From assembly GCF_001007995.1 (NCBI RefSeq), contig NZ_CP011389.1:1640001-1704000 (forward strand): 64,000 nt of DNA, given 5' to 3'. Shown here one piece after another: positions 1-10,843 of this stretch; within the stretch, counting starts at the first letter, position 1, and every line of letters starts with the position of its first letter. Source of the DNA: Deinococcus soli (ex Cha et al. 2016). Lineage in GTDB: Bacteria; Deinococcota; Deinococci; Deinococcales; Deinococcaceae. The position numbers and the translations under genes are program-made. The notes beneath the pieces are model-generated. The model ran no database searches and had not been told where the DNA came from. It saw only the letters and a program-made list of their open reading frames with translations.

Positions 1-9
1 GGGAACCCC

Positions 10-819
10 GTGCTGCCGGCCCCCGTACTGACCGACATGGACTTCACCTGGAAAGGCGTCACCGAGCGTGACCTGAGCAGCGGGCAGAACCGGCTGGAAG
101 TCATCGAGTACAGCGCCGAGCCCATGGAGGCCGCGCTGAGCGGGTACCACCAGACGCTGAGCCGCCCCGCCCGCTGGCGGCAGCTGGCCGTGCACGTCGC
201 CGGGGACGGCAGCGCCGGGAACGCCGTGCTGGAAACCGGCGCCCTGCAATACCTGCGCGGCACTCTGGAGATGCAGGCCGTGAACGCCGCCGGAGGCAGT
301 GGCCTGGGCGGCTTCCTGCGCGGGGCCGTCACCGCCGCCGCCAGCGGCGAGGGCCTGTACAAGACCGCCTTCCGGGGCAGCGGCACCCTGTACACCGAAC
401 CCACCCGCCTGCACCTGCTGCTGGGCGAACTGCGCGGCGAGAGCCTGATCGTGGACGACGGCGCGTTCGTCGCGTGCGTCGGGGACATCACCGTGGGCCG
501 CCACGTGAACCACGGCTTCGCGCAGGCCGTCGGCAGTGGCGAGGGCCGGGTGCAGCCCAAACTGACCGGCAGCGGCCTGTTCGCCCTGCAGAGCCCCGTC
601 CCCCCCGAGGAATTTCAGGTGCTCGACCTGCGCGGCGACACCCTGAAAGTCGACGGGAACCTCGTGGTGGCGTACACCGACGGGCTGGAATTCAAGGTGG
701 AGAAGAGCGCGCGCGGGCTGCTCGGCAGCGGCAAGACCGGCGAGGGCTTCGTGCAGTCCTACCGCGGCACCGGCCGCGTATGGCTCGCCCCCACCCTCCC
801 CCTGCACACCACCCACTGA
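10..819 (+). CDS. AIM24 family protein (possibly 5'-partial)
   Basis: The protein reads as a glycine-rich beta-sandwich of the AIM24/TIGR00266 type, with recurring G-x-G turns such as [12 protein letters not shown] near residues 97-108 and GSGKTGEGF near residues 240-248. These bacterial proteins are soluble and have no firmly assigned biochemical role. The frame is open to the window edge, so the GTG at 10 may not be the true start; an in-frame ATG lies at 37. About 269 residues fits the family. The next gene begins 52 nt downstream on the same strand. The family call rests on overall pattern, without a catalytic motif. Confidence 0.7.
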   Translation: MLPAPVLTDMDFTWKGVTERDLSSGQNRLEVIEYSAEPMEAALSGYHQTLSRPARWRQLAVHVAGDGSAGNAVLETGALQYLRGTLEMQAVNAAGGSGLGGFLRGAVTAAASGEGLYKTAFRGSGTLYTEPTRLHLLLGELRGESLIVDDGAFVACVGDITVGRHVNHGFAQAVGSGEGRVQPKLTGSGLFALQSPVPPEEFQVLDLRGDTLKVDGNLVVAYTDGLEFKVEKSARGLLGSGKTGEGFVQSYRGTGRVWLAPTLPLHTTH

Positions 820-871
820 CCCGTCTGCACCTGAACGCCGCCCGCCCCGCCACGCGTGACAGCATGGCGGG

Positions 872-1798
872 GTGCTTCAGGCCCTGAGTAACGTCCTGCT
901 GCCCGTCATGCTCGTCGCGGGGCTGGGCGCGCTCGTCTCGGCGCGCTTCCCCATTGATCAGGCGACCATCGCGCGGGTCACGCTGTACCTGCTGTCCCCG
1001 GCACTCGTGCTGAACGTCCTGCTGACCACCCGCGTGCAGGCGGGCGAAGTCCTGACGCTGGGCGCCGCGTACGCCCTGACCGTCGCGGGCAGCCTGCTGC
1101 TGGGCTGGCTGACCGGCCTGCGCGCCCCGCAGGCGCAGCGGCGCAGCCTCACCGCGAGCGTCGGCATCTGGAACAGCGGCAACATGGGCCTCCCCATCGC
1201 GCTGTTCGCCTTCGGACAGGCAGGCTTCGCGCACGCCACGCTGCTGTTCCTGATGTCCTTCGTGGGCATGTACGTCATCGCGCCCGTCGTGTACACCGCC
1301 CGCGTGCGCCGCCCCGACCAGCCGCCCCCCAGCGCGGGCCGGATGCTGCTAAACATGGTGCGCCTCCCAGCCGTGTGGATGGTCGCGCTGGGCGTCACGC
1401 TGCGCGCCCTGCACCTGCAACTGCCCGAGGGCCTGACGCGCGGCGTGGAGTTGCTCGCACAGGCGACCCTGCCGATGGTACTGCTCTCACTGGGCCTGCA
1501 ACTCGGCTCGGGCGGCTGGCCGCGCCTGGACACCCGCGTGTGGCTGGCCACCGCCGCGCGGCTGATCGGCGGCCCCCTGCTGGGCGTCGCCGCCGGACTC
1601 ATCTGCGGCCTGCGGGGCGAGGTGCTGGCCGTCCTCGTGCTGTCCGCCAGCATGCCCACCGCCGTCAACGCCCTGCTGATCGCCCGCGAGTACGGCGGGG
1701 ACGCCGACACGGTCGCCCGCACCGCGTTCCTCAGCACCGTCCTGAGCGTGCCGACCATCGCAGCGGTCGTGGCGCTGCTGCCCCGCCTGACCGGCTGA
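872..1798 (+). CDS. AEC family (auxin efflux carrier-type) permease
   Basis: A 308-residue integral membrane protein with about ten hydrophobic segments and a short basic central loop (around residues 140-155), the usual AEC layout of two five-helix halves. The conserved NxGN-type motif is visible as WNSGNMGLP near residue 100, and the C-terminal half has SMPTAVNALLIA near residue 270. Members export or import organic anions such as malate in bacteria; the substrate cannot be told from sequence. The GTG start at 872 gives a sensible first helix; the ATG at 864 is in another frame. Confidence 0.85.
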   Translation: MLQALSNVLLPVMLVAGLGALVSARFPIDQATIARVTLYLLSPALVLNVLLTTRVQAGEVLTLGAAYALTVAGSLLLGWLTGLRAPQAQRRSLTASVGIWNSGNMGLPIALFAFGQAGFAHATLLFLMSFVGMYVIAPVVYTARVRRPDQPPPSAGRMLLNMVRLPAVWMVALGVTLRALHLQLPEGLTRGVELLAQATLPMVLLSLGLQLGSGGWPRLDTRVWLATAARLIGGPLLGVAAGLICGLRGEVLAVLVLSASMPTAVNALLIAREYGGDADTVARTAFLSTVLSVPTIAAVVALLPRLTG

Positions 1799-1874
1799 CG
1801 CGACTGCATACGCCGCATACCTCCAGACCAGAAAACACGTTCAGCACACGGTTCCCGGAACCCATATACCAGGG

Positions 1875-1936
1875 TTGACACGCCCTGCATACCACGATAT
1901 CCTTTCCCTATCACCGTCCGCGAAGGACGGATTTTT
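1875..1936 (+). promoter_or_regulatory. Promoter-hairpin module, copy A
   Basis: A near-consensus sigma-70 promoter, TTGACA (1875-1880), 17-bp spacer, TATCCT (1898-1903), is followed within about 10 nt by the hairpin CCGTCC-GCGAA-GGACGG (1914-1930) and a T-tract (1932-1936). The predicted transcript would end after roughly 30 nt unless it reads through to the VOC gene at 2064. Two further copies lie on the minus strand at 34871-34937 and 35379-35440, with conserved GCATACC in the spacer. Either a short RNA gene or a promoter with a built-in attenuator fits. Confidence 0.7.
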
Positions 1937-2063
1937 CGTTCTGGAACCCCGAACGCTACAACGGAGGCTGCACCGGCCGCATCAGGATTCCCGAACCGCA
2001 CCGGCGGGGAGCATAGGCCACCACACCGGTCCGCACGCCGCCAGAGGCCGCTACGCTGCGCTC

Positions 2064-2483
2064 ATGACCGAGAATCTCTCGCTGGTGCCCGTGACCGAGT
2101 GGGCGCCGCTGGTGCCTGAGTTGATGACCCGTGACCTGGGGCGTTCGCTGGACGTGTACACGCGCGTGTTCGGCTTCACGCTGCACGACACGCGGCCCGG
2201 CTTTGCGTACCTGAGCCTGGGCCGCGCGCAGTGGATGCTGGAGCAGGCGCAGCCGGATGGCGCGTGGCTGACCGGGCCGCTGGAGGTGCCGTTCGGGCGC
2301 GGCATCAACTTTCAGATCGTGCACCCGGAGCTGGACGCCCTGCACGCGCGGCTGGTCGCGGAAGGCTATCCGCTGTTCCAGCCGCTGCGGACCGAGACGT
2401 ACCTGGAGGGCGAGGTAGCGAACAAGCAACGCCAGCTGCTGATACAGGACCCGGACGGGTACCTGCTGCGCTTCACGGACTGA
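2064..2483 (+). CDS. VOC family protein (glyoxalase/bleomycin resistance-like)
   Basis: A 139-residue protein with the paired beta-alpha-beta-beta-beta modules of the vicinal oxygen chelate fold: an opening PELMTRDLGRSLDVYTRVFGF and a closing IQDPDGYLLRFTD, the latter typical of bleomycin-binding or dioxygenase-like VOC proteins. Substrate and metal are unknown; the closing Asp-Pro-Asp-Gly is present but a full metal triad is not evident. The ATG at 2064 is preferred because TACGCT sits at leaderless spacing before it; the open frame extends further upstream across the copy A promoter but lacks a better start. Confidence 0.85.
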   Translation: MTENLSLVPVTEWAPLVPELMTRDLGRSLDVYTRVFGFTLHDTRPGFAYLSLGRAQWMLEQAQPDGAWLTGPLEVPFGRGINFQIVHPELDALHARLVAEGYPLFQPLRTETYLEGEVANKQRQLLIQDPDGYLLRFTD

Positions 2484-2945
2484 TCAGGGCGTCACGCGCT
2501 CCTCGTGGATGTAGCCGTCCAGCCGGGCGAGGCGGCCCCGCAGTGCCAGGACGTACACCGCCGGGGGCACCTCCTCCCCCATCGTCCAGGCGCGGATGTC
2601 GTGCGCCTCGCCGACGGTCAGGAGCCGGTCGAGGAGGCACAGGAGCATGCGGCGGCCCTCGGCGTGCTCGGTCAGCAGCTCCGGGAGGGTCATGTCCGCC
2701 AGGGGCGCGGTGGGGCGCAGCGGCAGGCCGTCCAGGTGCCCTTCGAGACCGATGCGCATCTCCATCTGGATCTTGCGTTCCATGCCGGTGCAGTCGCGCA
2801 GGGTCTCCTCGGCGCCCGCACGCCAGGTTCCGGGCTCCAGCGTGGGGAGGGGACGGGCGTTCAGGTCGCGCTGCACGGCGCGCGGGTCGGCGTGGCGGGC
2901 CTCCTCGCGCAGCAGGTCCAGCGGGTGGGGATCGCGGGTGGTCAT
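2484..2945 (-). CDS. Hypothetical protein, helical
   Basis: A 153-residue, mostly helical, charged protein without signal peptide or membrane segment. I do not recognise a family with confidence; the spacing of helices and scattered His residues (for example EGHLDG and EHAEGRR) is loosely reminiscent of DinB-like four-helix bundles, but the metal-binding triad is not clear. The start ATG at 2945 follows CAGACT with leaderless spacing. Its stop codon directly abuts the stop of the convergent VOC gene, with no bases between them. It diverges from the gene at 3007. Confidence 0.65.
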   Translation of the reverse strand: MTTRDPHPLDLLREEARHADPRAVQRDLNARPLPTLEPGTWRAGAEETLRDCTGMERKIQMEMRIGLEGHLDGLPLRPTAPLADMTLPELLTEHAEGRRMLLCLLDRLLTVGEAHDIRAWTMGEEVPPAVYVLALRGRLARLDGYIHEERVTP

Positions 2946-3006
2946 GCCGGACAGTCTGCCGCACGCGACTGTGGCCGGGTGCCGCACCTCGCCTATGCTG
3001 GCAGGC

Positions 3007-3495
3007 ATGCAACACACCCGCACCTGGTCTGACGTGTATGGCAGTGCCCGCGCCCTGTTCGAGGGTCGCGCCGGGGGGCACGCGTGGCTGATCGCCGCGC
3101 CGCCCGAACTGGCAGGCGAACTCGCGGCAGCCATTGCGGGTGTGGACGGGAAGGGCCGCGCCGCGCTGGTCGTGCACGAGGGGCTGACGCCGCTGCTGGC
3201 CGCCGTGCAGGAGGAACGTCCGCGCGGCGTGATCGTGATCGCGCACACCGCGCTGGCAGGTGGCCCGGCGGTGAGCGTACCGGACACGCTGGTCGAGGAC
3301 GCGGGTGGCCTTCCCTACCGCGAGGGCGGCGAGTTCCCCGCCTGGACGGGCGAGGACGCCGGTGAGGGCGCGCAGGGCGAGTGTCCGGCCGCGTCCGCCG
3401 TGGCGGGGCTGGGCGTGCCCGTGACCGTCACCACGCCCGCCGCACTGGCCGCCACCCTGACCGCCTGGATGGACCGCACCCCGCACGGCCGCTGA
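3007..3495 (+). CDS. Hypothetical protein
   Basis: A 162-residue, Ala/Gly/Val-rich protein. The alternating beta and helix pattern ([10 protein letters not shown] near residue 26, [10 protein letters not shown] near residue 78, [15 protein letters not shown] near residue 138) suggests a Rossmann-like alpha/beta domain, but no cofactor or active-site motif is obvious. The start ATG at 3007 lies 7 nt after TATGCT, a leaderless arrangement. It is divergent from the gene ending at 2945 and convergent with the thioesterase. Function unknown. Confidence 0.7.
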   Translation: MQHTRTWSDVYGSARALFEGRAGGHAWLIAAPPELAGELAAAIAGVDGKGRAALVVHEGLTPLLAAVQEERPRGVIVIAHTALAGGPAVSVPDTLVEDAGGLPYREGGEFPAWTGEDAGEGAQGECPAASAVAGLGVPVTVTTPAALAATLTAWMDRTPHGR

Positions 3496-3513
3496 CCGCG
3501 CCGGAGTGGGGAT

Positions 3514-4014
3514 TCAGCGCAGCAGGAGGCAGGTGGTGGTGGCGTGCGCGTACAGCTTCCCGGCGTCGTCGACGATGCGGCCCTCGGCGATGGCGGTCTG
3601 GCGGGTGACCTGCACGACCTGTCCGATGGCCTGCACCTCGGGGCCACCCGCAAGCAGGGGGCGGATGCAGTTGAACTTCAGTTCCAGCGTGGTGTAGCCC
3701 ACCCCGGCGGGCAGCGTGGTGTGGACGGCGCAGCCCACGGCGGAGTCGAGCAGCGTGGCGAACACGCCGCCGTGCACGCTGCCGATGGGGTTGTGGTGGA
3801 ACTCCTGCGGTTTCAGGCGGAAGACGGCGCGGCCCTCGGTGAAGTCCTCGGCACGCAGGGGTTCCATGCCGAGCGTCATGCCGATGGGTGCGGGGGGCAA
3901 CTCGCCGCGAGCGATGGCGTGCAGGTACTCCAGGCCGCTCAGGCGGCGGGCGGCCTCCAGGGCGGGGGTCATGTCGGCCCAGGTGTAGGTACGCTCTCGG
4001 GGCTGGTCAGTCAT
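3514..4014 (-). CDS. PaaI family thioesterase (hotdog fold)
   Basis: A 166-residue acyl-CoA thioesterase of the hotdog superfamily. The PaaI-type active-site helix is visible as [14 protein letters not shown], with His81-Gly-Gly and Asp90, preceded by HHNPIGSV. Such enzymes hydrolyse aryl- or acyl-CoA thioesters as tetramers in the cytoplasm; the exact substrate is open. The open frame reaches further upstream, but ATG at 4014 lies 6 nt after TATCCT on the minus strand, so that start is chosen. It is divergent from hemW. Confidence 0.88.
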   Translation of the reverse strand: MTDQPRERTYTWADMTPALEAARRLSGLEYLHAIARGELPPAPIGMTLGMEPLRAEDFTEGRAVFRLKPQEFHHNPIGSVHGGVFATLLDSAVGCAVHTTLPAGVGYTTLELKFNCIRPLLAGGPEVQAIGQVVQVTRQTAIAEGRIVDDAGKLYAHATTTCLLLR

Positions 4015-4132
4015 GCGCGGAGGATACGCGCGGGCCGCAGCAGGTTTCTGGACTGCCCCCCCTCGGGCTTCCCGCGCCGGGCGTGGAAGGCGGGTCACGG
4101 TTCGCGCGGGGGTGGGCGGTACACTGCCGCGC

Positions 4133-5287
4133 GTGAGCCTGCCTGCCCCCTCCCCCGCGCTGGATCCGGTGGTGCGGCACCTGTACGTGCACGTACCGTT
4201 CTGCCCGACCATCTGCCCGTACTGCGATTTTCACGTCCTGACGCGCCGCACGGGGCTGGTGGAACGCTACCTGGAACAGCTGGAGGTCGAGGCGGCGGGG
4301 CTGGCCGCGGTCTACACCGTCGAGCTGGACACGGTGTACCTGGGGGGCGGCACGCCCAGTTTCCTGCGGGACGAGGAACTCGCGGCGCTGGTGGGCAGCG
4401 TGCGGCGGCACCTGGGCTGGGGCCGCGTGGAGAACACGCTGGAGGTCAACCCGGGGACGGTCAGCGGGCCGCGCGCGGGGCACTGGCGGGCGCTGGGCTT
4501 CGACCGGGCCAGCGTGGGCGTGCAGAGCCTCGACGACGCCACATTGACATTCCTGGGCCGTCAGCATGACGCGGCGCAGGCGCGTGAGGCCGTGACGACC
4601 CTGATCGGTGAGGGCTTCCGCGTGAGTGGTGACCTGATCACGGCCGTGCCGGGGCAGCCGCTCCTGAGTGACATTCAGGGGCTGGTGGACCTGGGCGTGG
4701 GGCACGTCAGTGCGTACACGCTGACCATCGAGCCCGGCACCGAGTTCGCCCGGCGCGGCGTGACCGTGCAGGAGGACGACGAGCGGCGCGGCTTCGAGGA
4801 GACAGAGGCCGCCCTGACCGCGCTGGGCTTCGCCCGCTACGAGGTGAGCAACTACGCGCGGCCCGGGCAGGAATCCCGGCACAATCTCGCGTACTGGCAG
4901 GGCCGCACGTACCTGGGGCTGGGGCCGGGCGCGGCCGGACACTACCCGGCGGAAGGCGGGGCGCGGGGCACAGGGGACATGTTGACGGTCCGCCGGACGA
5001 ATCCGCACCTGCACGGGTGGCTGACGGGGGCGGCGGGCGAGGCGGAGGCCATCGACGCGACCGAGTTCGTGACGGACGCGCTGTTCATGGGCCTGCGCCT
5101 GCGCGCGGGGGTGGATCTGGCGGACCTGTCGCGCCGCAGCGGTCTGGACGTGGCCGGGGTGTACGCCGCGCCCATCGCGCAGAACGTCGCGCGCGGCCTC
5201 CTGACCCTGGACGGCGACCGGCTGCGCGCCACGCCGGACGGCTGGTGGGTGCTGAACCGCGTGGTGACGGACTTCCTTGAGATCTGA
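4133..5287 (+). CDS. hemW: Radical SAM family heme chaperone HemW
   Basis: A 384-residue radical SAM protein of the HemW (formerly HemN-like) group. The cluster motif is Cys24-x3-Cys28-x2-Cys31 followed by Asp-Phe, with a GGGTP SAM-binding motif near residue 68. HemW binds heme and a 4Fe-4S cluster and delivers heme to target proteins; this class is distinct from the oxygen-independent coproporphyrinogen oxidase HemN it is often named after. The GTG at 4133 lies 7 nt after TACACT, so a leaderless start is preferred over the in-frame ATG at 4013. Confidence 0.9.
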   Translation: MSLPAPSPALDPVVRHLYVHVPFCPTICPYCDFHVLTRRTGLVERYLEQLEVEAAGLAAVYTVELDTVYLGGGTPSFLRDEELAALVGSVRRHLGWGRVENTLEVNPGTVSGPRAGHWRALGFDRASVGVQSLDDATLTFLGRQHDAAQAREAVTTLIGEGFRVSGDLITAVPGQPLLSDIQGLVDLGVGHVSAYTLTIEPGTEFARRGVTVQEDDERRGFEETEAALTALGFARYEVSNYARPGQESRHNLAYWQGRTYLGLGPGAAGHYPAEGGARGTGDMLTVRRTNPHLHGWLTGAAGEAEAIDATEFVTDALFMGLRLRAGVDLADLSRRSGLDVAGVYAAPIAQNVARGLLTLDGDRLRATPDGWWVLNRVVTDFLEI

Positions 5288-5409
5288 GTCTTTTCTCCAT
5301 CACCGATCAACCATCACCCATGTTTGACCAGTGGGAGTTGTGAATGGCGCCTGTCCAGCTATGGCGGCAGGTCAGTGACGGCTCACGGGGGGCGCGTTAG
5401 ACTGCCAGC

Positions 5410-6813
<1,404 letters not shown>

Positions 6814-6856
6814 TCGCCTCGCCGCCCGAAGGGCCGAGCAGAGCGAGGAGCGAACG

Positions 6857-6882
6857 AACCCCCGGGCCGCCCCGGGGGTTTG
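6857..6882 (+). terminator. Intrinsic terminator after lpdA
   Basis: A 10-bp stem AACCCCCGGG / CCCGGGGGTT with a 4-nt loop, ending in TTT. It lies between lpdA and the convergent histidine kinase gene; because it is symmetric it could serve both. Confidence 0.8.
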
Positions 6883-6900
6883 CCATACCTGAAGTGGTGG

Positions 6901-9546
6901 TCAGTGACCCTGAGGGGCAGGTGGCAGCTCGGGCGGCGCGGCGGGGAGAGTGAACCAGAAGGTGGTGCCCTGGCCGGGCGCCGAGGTCAGGCCCATGCGG
7001 CCGCCGTGGCCTTCGACGATGCGGCGGGCGACGGACAGGCCGATGCCGGTGCCGGGGTATTCGTCGCGGCCGTGGAGACGCTGGAAGACCGTGAAGATCC
7101 GCTCGTGGTATTCGGGGGCGATGCCGATGCCGTTGTCCTGCACGGTGAAGCGGACCTGTTCATCTTCGTGCTGCGCGCTGATGTGCACGTGGGGGGGCAC
7201 GCCGGGGGCGTGGAATTTCAGGGCGTTCCCGATGAGGTTCTGCAGGAGGCGGCGCAGCTGCGTGCCGGAGGCCAGGACGTGCGGCAGGGGGTCGGCGCTG
7301 AGCGTGGCGCCGGCCTGTTCCAGCGGCGCGGCCAGATCGGCACGCAGCTGCGAGAGGACGTGGGTGGGGTCGGTGGGCCGCAGGGGTTCGCGCTGGGAGG
7401 TGACGCGCGCGAAGCTCAGGAGGTCCTGGATGAGCTGCTGCATGCGGGCGGTGCCGCTGCTGATGTGCGTGACGTACTGCGCCACGCGGGGGTCCTGGTG
7501 GTGGTCGAAGCGCCGGGCGAGCAGTTCGGTGAAGCTGGTGATGGTCCGCAGGGGTTCTTGCAGGTCGTGACTGGCGACGTACGCGAACTGTTCGAGTTCG
7601 GCGTTGCTGCGTTCGAGTTCCTGGGTGCGGCGGTGCAGGGCCTGGGCGTGCTCGGTGCGTTCGAGGGCGAGTTGCAGGCTGGAGAGGACCGTGTCGAGCA
7701 GGCGGCGGTTCACGCTGGTCCAGGGTTCGGGGGTGTGGCGGCCCACGACGAGGACGCCGCGCACGCGCTGGCCGCTCTGGACGGGGAAGGACGCGGTGGC
7801 CTGGATGTCGGTGATGTCCTCGCGGGCGGCGGCGACGGTGGCGGGGTCAAAGCGGTCCTGGTAGTGGGGGGTGCGGGTGGTGAAGGGCCGGTCAACGTTG
7901 ACGGTCTGGCCGCGCGGCAGGCCGCGCTGGAGGACAGGCAGCAGGTTGGGGTTGCGGAAGTGGCCGCGGTGGCTGCGCAGCCGCCAGCGGTCGCCCTGCG
8001 GTTCGTAGTAGGTGGTGACGGCGTGCGGCAGGAGGCTCACGATGATCTCCTGCGCGCGTCCGACGAGGCTGACCGGGTCGGGTTCCAGGGTGAGGTCCCG
8101 CGAGAGTTCCGCGAAGGCTTCCAGGGCGCGGGTGCGGATTTCGAGTTCAGCGGCGTGTTCGCGCAGGGTGCGGGCCTGTTCGGCGCGTTCGATGGCCAGC
8201 CCGAGGCTCTGGGCGACGCTTTCCAGGACGGCCTTGTCGGCGCGGCGCCAGGGCTGGGCGTGGTTCAGGCCGAACGCGAAGATGCCGCGCGGCGCGCCCT
8301 TCACGCTGACGGGCAGTGTGGCGGTCGTCTGGAGCTGCTCCGTGACGGCTTCCAGACCGTCGGCGGCGCGGTCGTAGTGTTCCTGGTAGTGGGGCAGGCG
8401 GGTGCGCCAGGGGATCAGCAGGTTCGGTGTGCCCTCAAAGGAGATCCCGGCGTCCAGGATGGCCTGCAACTGCGGGTTGCCCAGGTCGCCCACCTGGGAT
8501 TTCAGGCGCCACAGGTCGCCTTCGGGTTCGTAGTACACGGCGAAGCCGCTGGGCAGGAGCTGCTGGGCGAACTGCTGGGCGCGGCGGATCAGGGCGTACA
8601 GGTCACCTTCCAGGGTGAGGTCGCGCGTGAGGCCCGCGAAACCTTCAAGGACGGCGGTGCGGGCCTCGAGTTCGGTGTTCTGCCCGTGCAGCTGCGCGGC
8701 CAGCTGCGCCAGATCGGATTCGTTGCGGCTGAGCTGCGCCTGGGTGTCGGCGGCGCGGGCCTGCCGCTCGAGTTCCAGGGCGCGGCGTTCGCGCAGGTCG
8801 CGGACGTACCCGATGACCAGATCGTCCGTCTGGTCGTGGTACCGCAGGAGCTGCACCTCGACCGGGATGGCCTGACCGTGGCGGTCGAGCATGGTCTTCT
8901 CGTACCAGCCGCTGGCGCCGTGCGTGAACGCGCGGGCGAAGGCGGCCTCGTCCCCGGCGCGTTCGCTGTCGGGCGTGAGGGTCACCCAGTTGATGCGCCC
9001 GGCGTCGAAGTCGGCGCGGGTGTAGCCCAGCAGGTGCAGGTACGCGTCGTTGACCTCCAGCAGCTGCCCGTCCAGCGTGCCCGCCGCGATCCCGATGGGG
9101 CTGAGGGTGGCGAAGGTCTGCGCGCGGGTCAGGGCGACCTGCCCGGCCTGGGCTGATCCGAGCAGCGCGGCGTGCTGCAGGGCCAGCGCGGCGACCCGCA
9201 GCGCGGAGAGCAGTTCGCCACGTTCCTGCGCGCCGGGCGGGGGTCCGGTCAGCAGGGCCGCGTCGTCCGGCGTGACCCGCAGCAGCAGGCCGTGCGGGGT
9301 GACGCTGATGGCCGGCAGCGGCTCGTCGCCACTGTCCCCGGGGGCGGGGGCCTGGACGGGCGCAGCGCCGCTGTGGCTGGCAAGTGTCCAGGGCTGCTCG
9401 GCGCCGCGCCTCCAGCGCAGCCACGCCATGTCGAGCAGGGCTTCCAGTGGGCGCAGCAGGTGACTGTCCAGGTCGCCGGGGGCCGCGATGGCCGTGGCCG
9501 CGCCGGTCAGGGCGGGCAGGTGGTCACGCAGGCGGGAAGGGGTCAC
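6901..9546 (-). CDS. Soluble PAS/GAF sensor histidine kinase
   Basis: An 881-residue cytoplasmic hybrid sensor without membrane segments. In order: an N-terminal helical/GAF-like region (about 1-150), a PAS domain (about 155-280, with EVNDAYLHLLGY), a coiled coil, two related GAF domains (about 300-460 and 480-640, sharing RDLTLE and YYEP-GD-WRL), a HisKA dimerisation helix with His660 in SHDLQEPLR, and an ATPase domain with NALKF, DNGIGI and GTGIGLS. The arrangement resembles phytochrome-type kinases, but no chromophore Cys is evident. No response regulator is adjacent. GTG at 9546 follows TATCGT at leaderless spacing. Confidence 0.9.
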   Translation of the reverse strand: MTPSRLRDHLPALTGAATAIAAPGDLDSHLLRPLEALLDMAWLRWRRGAEQPWTLASHSGAAPVQAPAPGDSGDEPLPAISVTPHGLLLRVTPDDAALLTGPPPGAQERGELLSALRVAALALQHAALLGSAQAGQVALTRAQTFATLSPIGIAAGTLDGQLLEVNDAYLHLLGYTRADFDAGRINWVTLTPDSERAGDEAAFARAFTHGASGWYEKTMLDRHGQAIPVEVQLLRYHDQTDDLVIGYVRDLRERRALELERQARAADTQAQLSRNESDLAQLAAQLHGQNTELEARTAVLEGFAGLTRDLTLEGDLYALIRRAQQFAQQLLPSGFAVYYEPEGDLWRLKSQVGDLGNPQLQAILDAGISFEGTPNLLIPWRTRLPHYQEHYDRAADGLEAVTEQLQTTATLPVSVKGAPRGIFAFGLNHAQPWRRADKAVLESVAQSLGLAIERAEQARTLREHAAELEIRTRALEAFAELSRDLTLEPDPVSLVGRAQEIIVSLLPHAVTTYYEPQGDRWRLRSHRGHFRNPNLLPVLQRGLPRGQTVNVDRPFTTRTPHYQDRFDPATVAAAREDITDIQATASFPVQSGQRVRGVLVVGRHTPEPWTSVNRRLLDTVLSSLQLALERTEHAQALHRRTQELERSNAELEQFAYVASHDLQEPLRTITSFTELLARRFDHHQDPRVAQYVTHISSGTARMQQLIQDLLSFARVTSQREPLRPTDPTHVLSQLRADLAAPLEQAGATLSADPLPHVLASGTQLRRLLQNLIGNALKFHAPGVPPHVHISAQHEDEQVRFTVQDNGIGIAPEYHERIFTVFQRLHGRDEYPGTGIGLSVARRIVEGHGGRMGLTSAPGQGTTFWFTLPAAPPELPPAPQGH

Positions 9547-9655
9547 GCGGGCACGATAGTGCAAGTACGCCTGGTGGCGTGTCACCGCGCGCCGAGACGG
9601 AGGTCGTCCCCGGCTCACGGACGGCGGAGGTGGGGGGCGCCTAGACTCTTCGAAT

Positions 9656-10843
9656 ATGGCCACTTCCCTGTCCGACCGTCTGACTGCCGAGCTGTCCGGC
9701 CTGCGTGAGAGCGGGCTGCTGATCCATCCGCGCGTGCTGGACAGCGCGAACCGTGCCCGGACGCGCGTGGATGGGCGCGAGGTAGTGAACCTCGCCAGCA
9801 ACAATTACCTGGGCTTCGCGGACCACCCGGCCCTGAAGGCCCGGGCCGCCGAGTACCTGGACCGGTGGGGGGTGGGGGCGGGCGCGGTGCGCACGATCGC
9901 CGGGACGCTGCGGATCCACGAGGAGTTCGAGGCGCAGCTCGCGGCGTTCAAGCACACCGGGAGCGCGCTGGTGCTGCACAGCGGCTTCACCACGAACCAG
10001 GGGGTGCTGGGGGCGCTGCTGCGCGAGGGTGATCTGGTCGTCAGTGACGAGCTGAACCACGCCAGTATCATCGACGGGCTGCGTCTGACGAAGGCCACGA
10101 AGAAGGTGTTCAAACACGCCGACCCGGACGATCTGGAGCGCCTGCTGAAGGAGCACGACACGGACGGCCTGAAACTGGTCGTGACGGACGGGGTGTTCAG
10201 CATGGACGGCGACGTGGCGCCGCTGGACCGGCTGGTGGCGGTCGCCCGGAAGTACGGCGCGGTGACGTACGTGGACGACGCGCACGGCAGCGGCGTGATG
10301 GGCGAGGCGGGGCGCGGCACCGTGCATCACTTCGGCTTCGAGTACGCCGACGACGTGATTCAGGTCGGGACGCTCAGCAAGGCGTGGGGCGGCGTGGGCG
10401 GCTACGCGGCCGGGCACGGGGACCTGCGGCAGCTGCTGATCAACCGCGCCCGCCCGTACCTGTTCAGCACCGCGCAGGCCCCCGCCACGGTGGGCGCGCT
10501 GGCCGCCGCGCTCGACGAGGTGCAGCGTGACCCCACCCTGATGGAGCGCCTGTGGGCGAACACCCGGTACTTCAAGGCGGAGTTGCAGGGCCTGGGCTTC
10601 GACATCTTCGGCAGCACAACGCCCATCACGCCGGTGATCTTCGGCGAGGCACCCGCCGCGTTTGAGGCAAGCCGCCTGCTGTTCGACCGGGGCGTGTTCG
10701 CGGTGGGCCTGGGCTTCCCGACCGTGCCGCGCGGGCTGGCCCGCATCCGCAACATCGTGACCGCCGAGCACACCCGCGACGACCTGGATCACGCCCTGCA
10801 GGCGTACGCTGAGGTGGGCCGCGCGCTGGGCATCATCTCCTGA
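9656..10843 (+). CDS. kbl: PLP-dependent alpha-oxoamine synthase (glycine C-acetyltransferase / 8-amino-7-oxononanoate synthase type)
   Basis: A 395-residue fold-type I aminotransferase-like enzyme that condenses an amino acid with an acyl-CoA. Visible are NLASNNYLGF, the HSGF/N region, DDAHGSGVMG and the PLP Schiff-base Lys242 in GTLSKAWGG. Kbl makes 2-amino-3-oxobutyrate from glycine and acetyl-CoA; BioF uses alanine and pimeloyl-CoA. No tdh or bio genes are adjacent, so Kbl versus BioF cannot be settled; some relatives in the Deinococcus-Thermus phylum are thought to be bifunctional. TAGACT lies close upstream of the ATG. Confidence 0.85.
   Translation: MATSLSDRLTAELSGLRESGLLIHPRVLDSANRARTRVDGREVVNLASNNYLGFADHPALKARAAEYLDRWGVGAGAVRTIAGTLRIHEEFEAQLAAFKHTGSALVLHSGFTTNQGVLGALLREGDLVVSDELNHASIIDGLRLTKATKKVFKHADPDDLERLLKEHDTDGLKLVVTDGVFSMDGDVAPLDRLVAVARKYGAVTYVDDAHGSGVMGEAGRGTVHHFGFEYADDVIQVGTLSKAWGGVGGYAAGHGDLRQLLINRARPYLFSTAQAPATVGALAAALDEVQRDPTLMERLWANTRYFKAELQGLGFDIFGSTTPITPVIFGEAPAAFEASRLLFDRGVFAVGLGFPTVPRGLARIRNIVTAEHTRDDLDHALQAYAEVGRALGIIS

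Noticed and set aside
1799..2063. Possible N-terminal extension of the VOC gene from TTG 1875
   Set aside because: The TTG is the -35 box of promoter-hairpin copy A, and the extension crosses the hairpin; ATG 2064 has its own -10.
6880..9156. Long plus-strand open frame (758 codons) opposite the histidine kinase
   Set aside because: It is antisense to a gene with intact PAS, GAF, HisKA and HATPase motifs; the frame is open only because GC-rich codons leave few stops.
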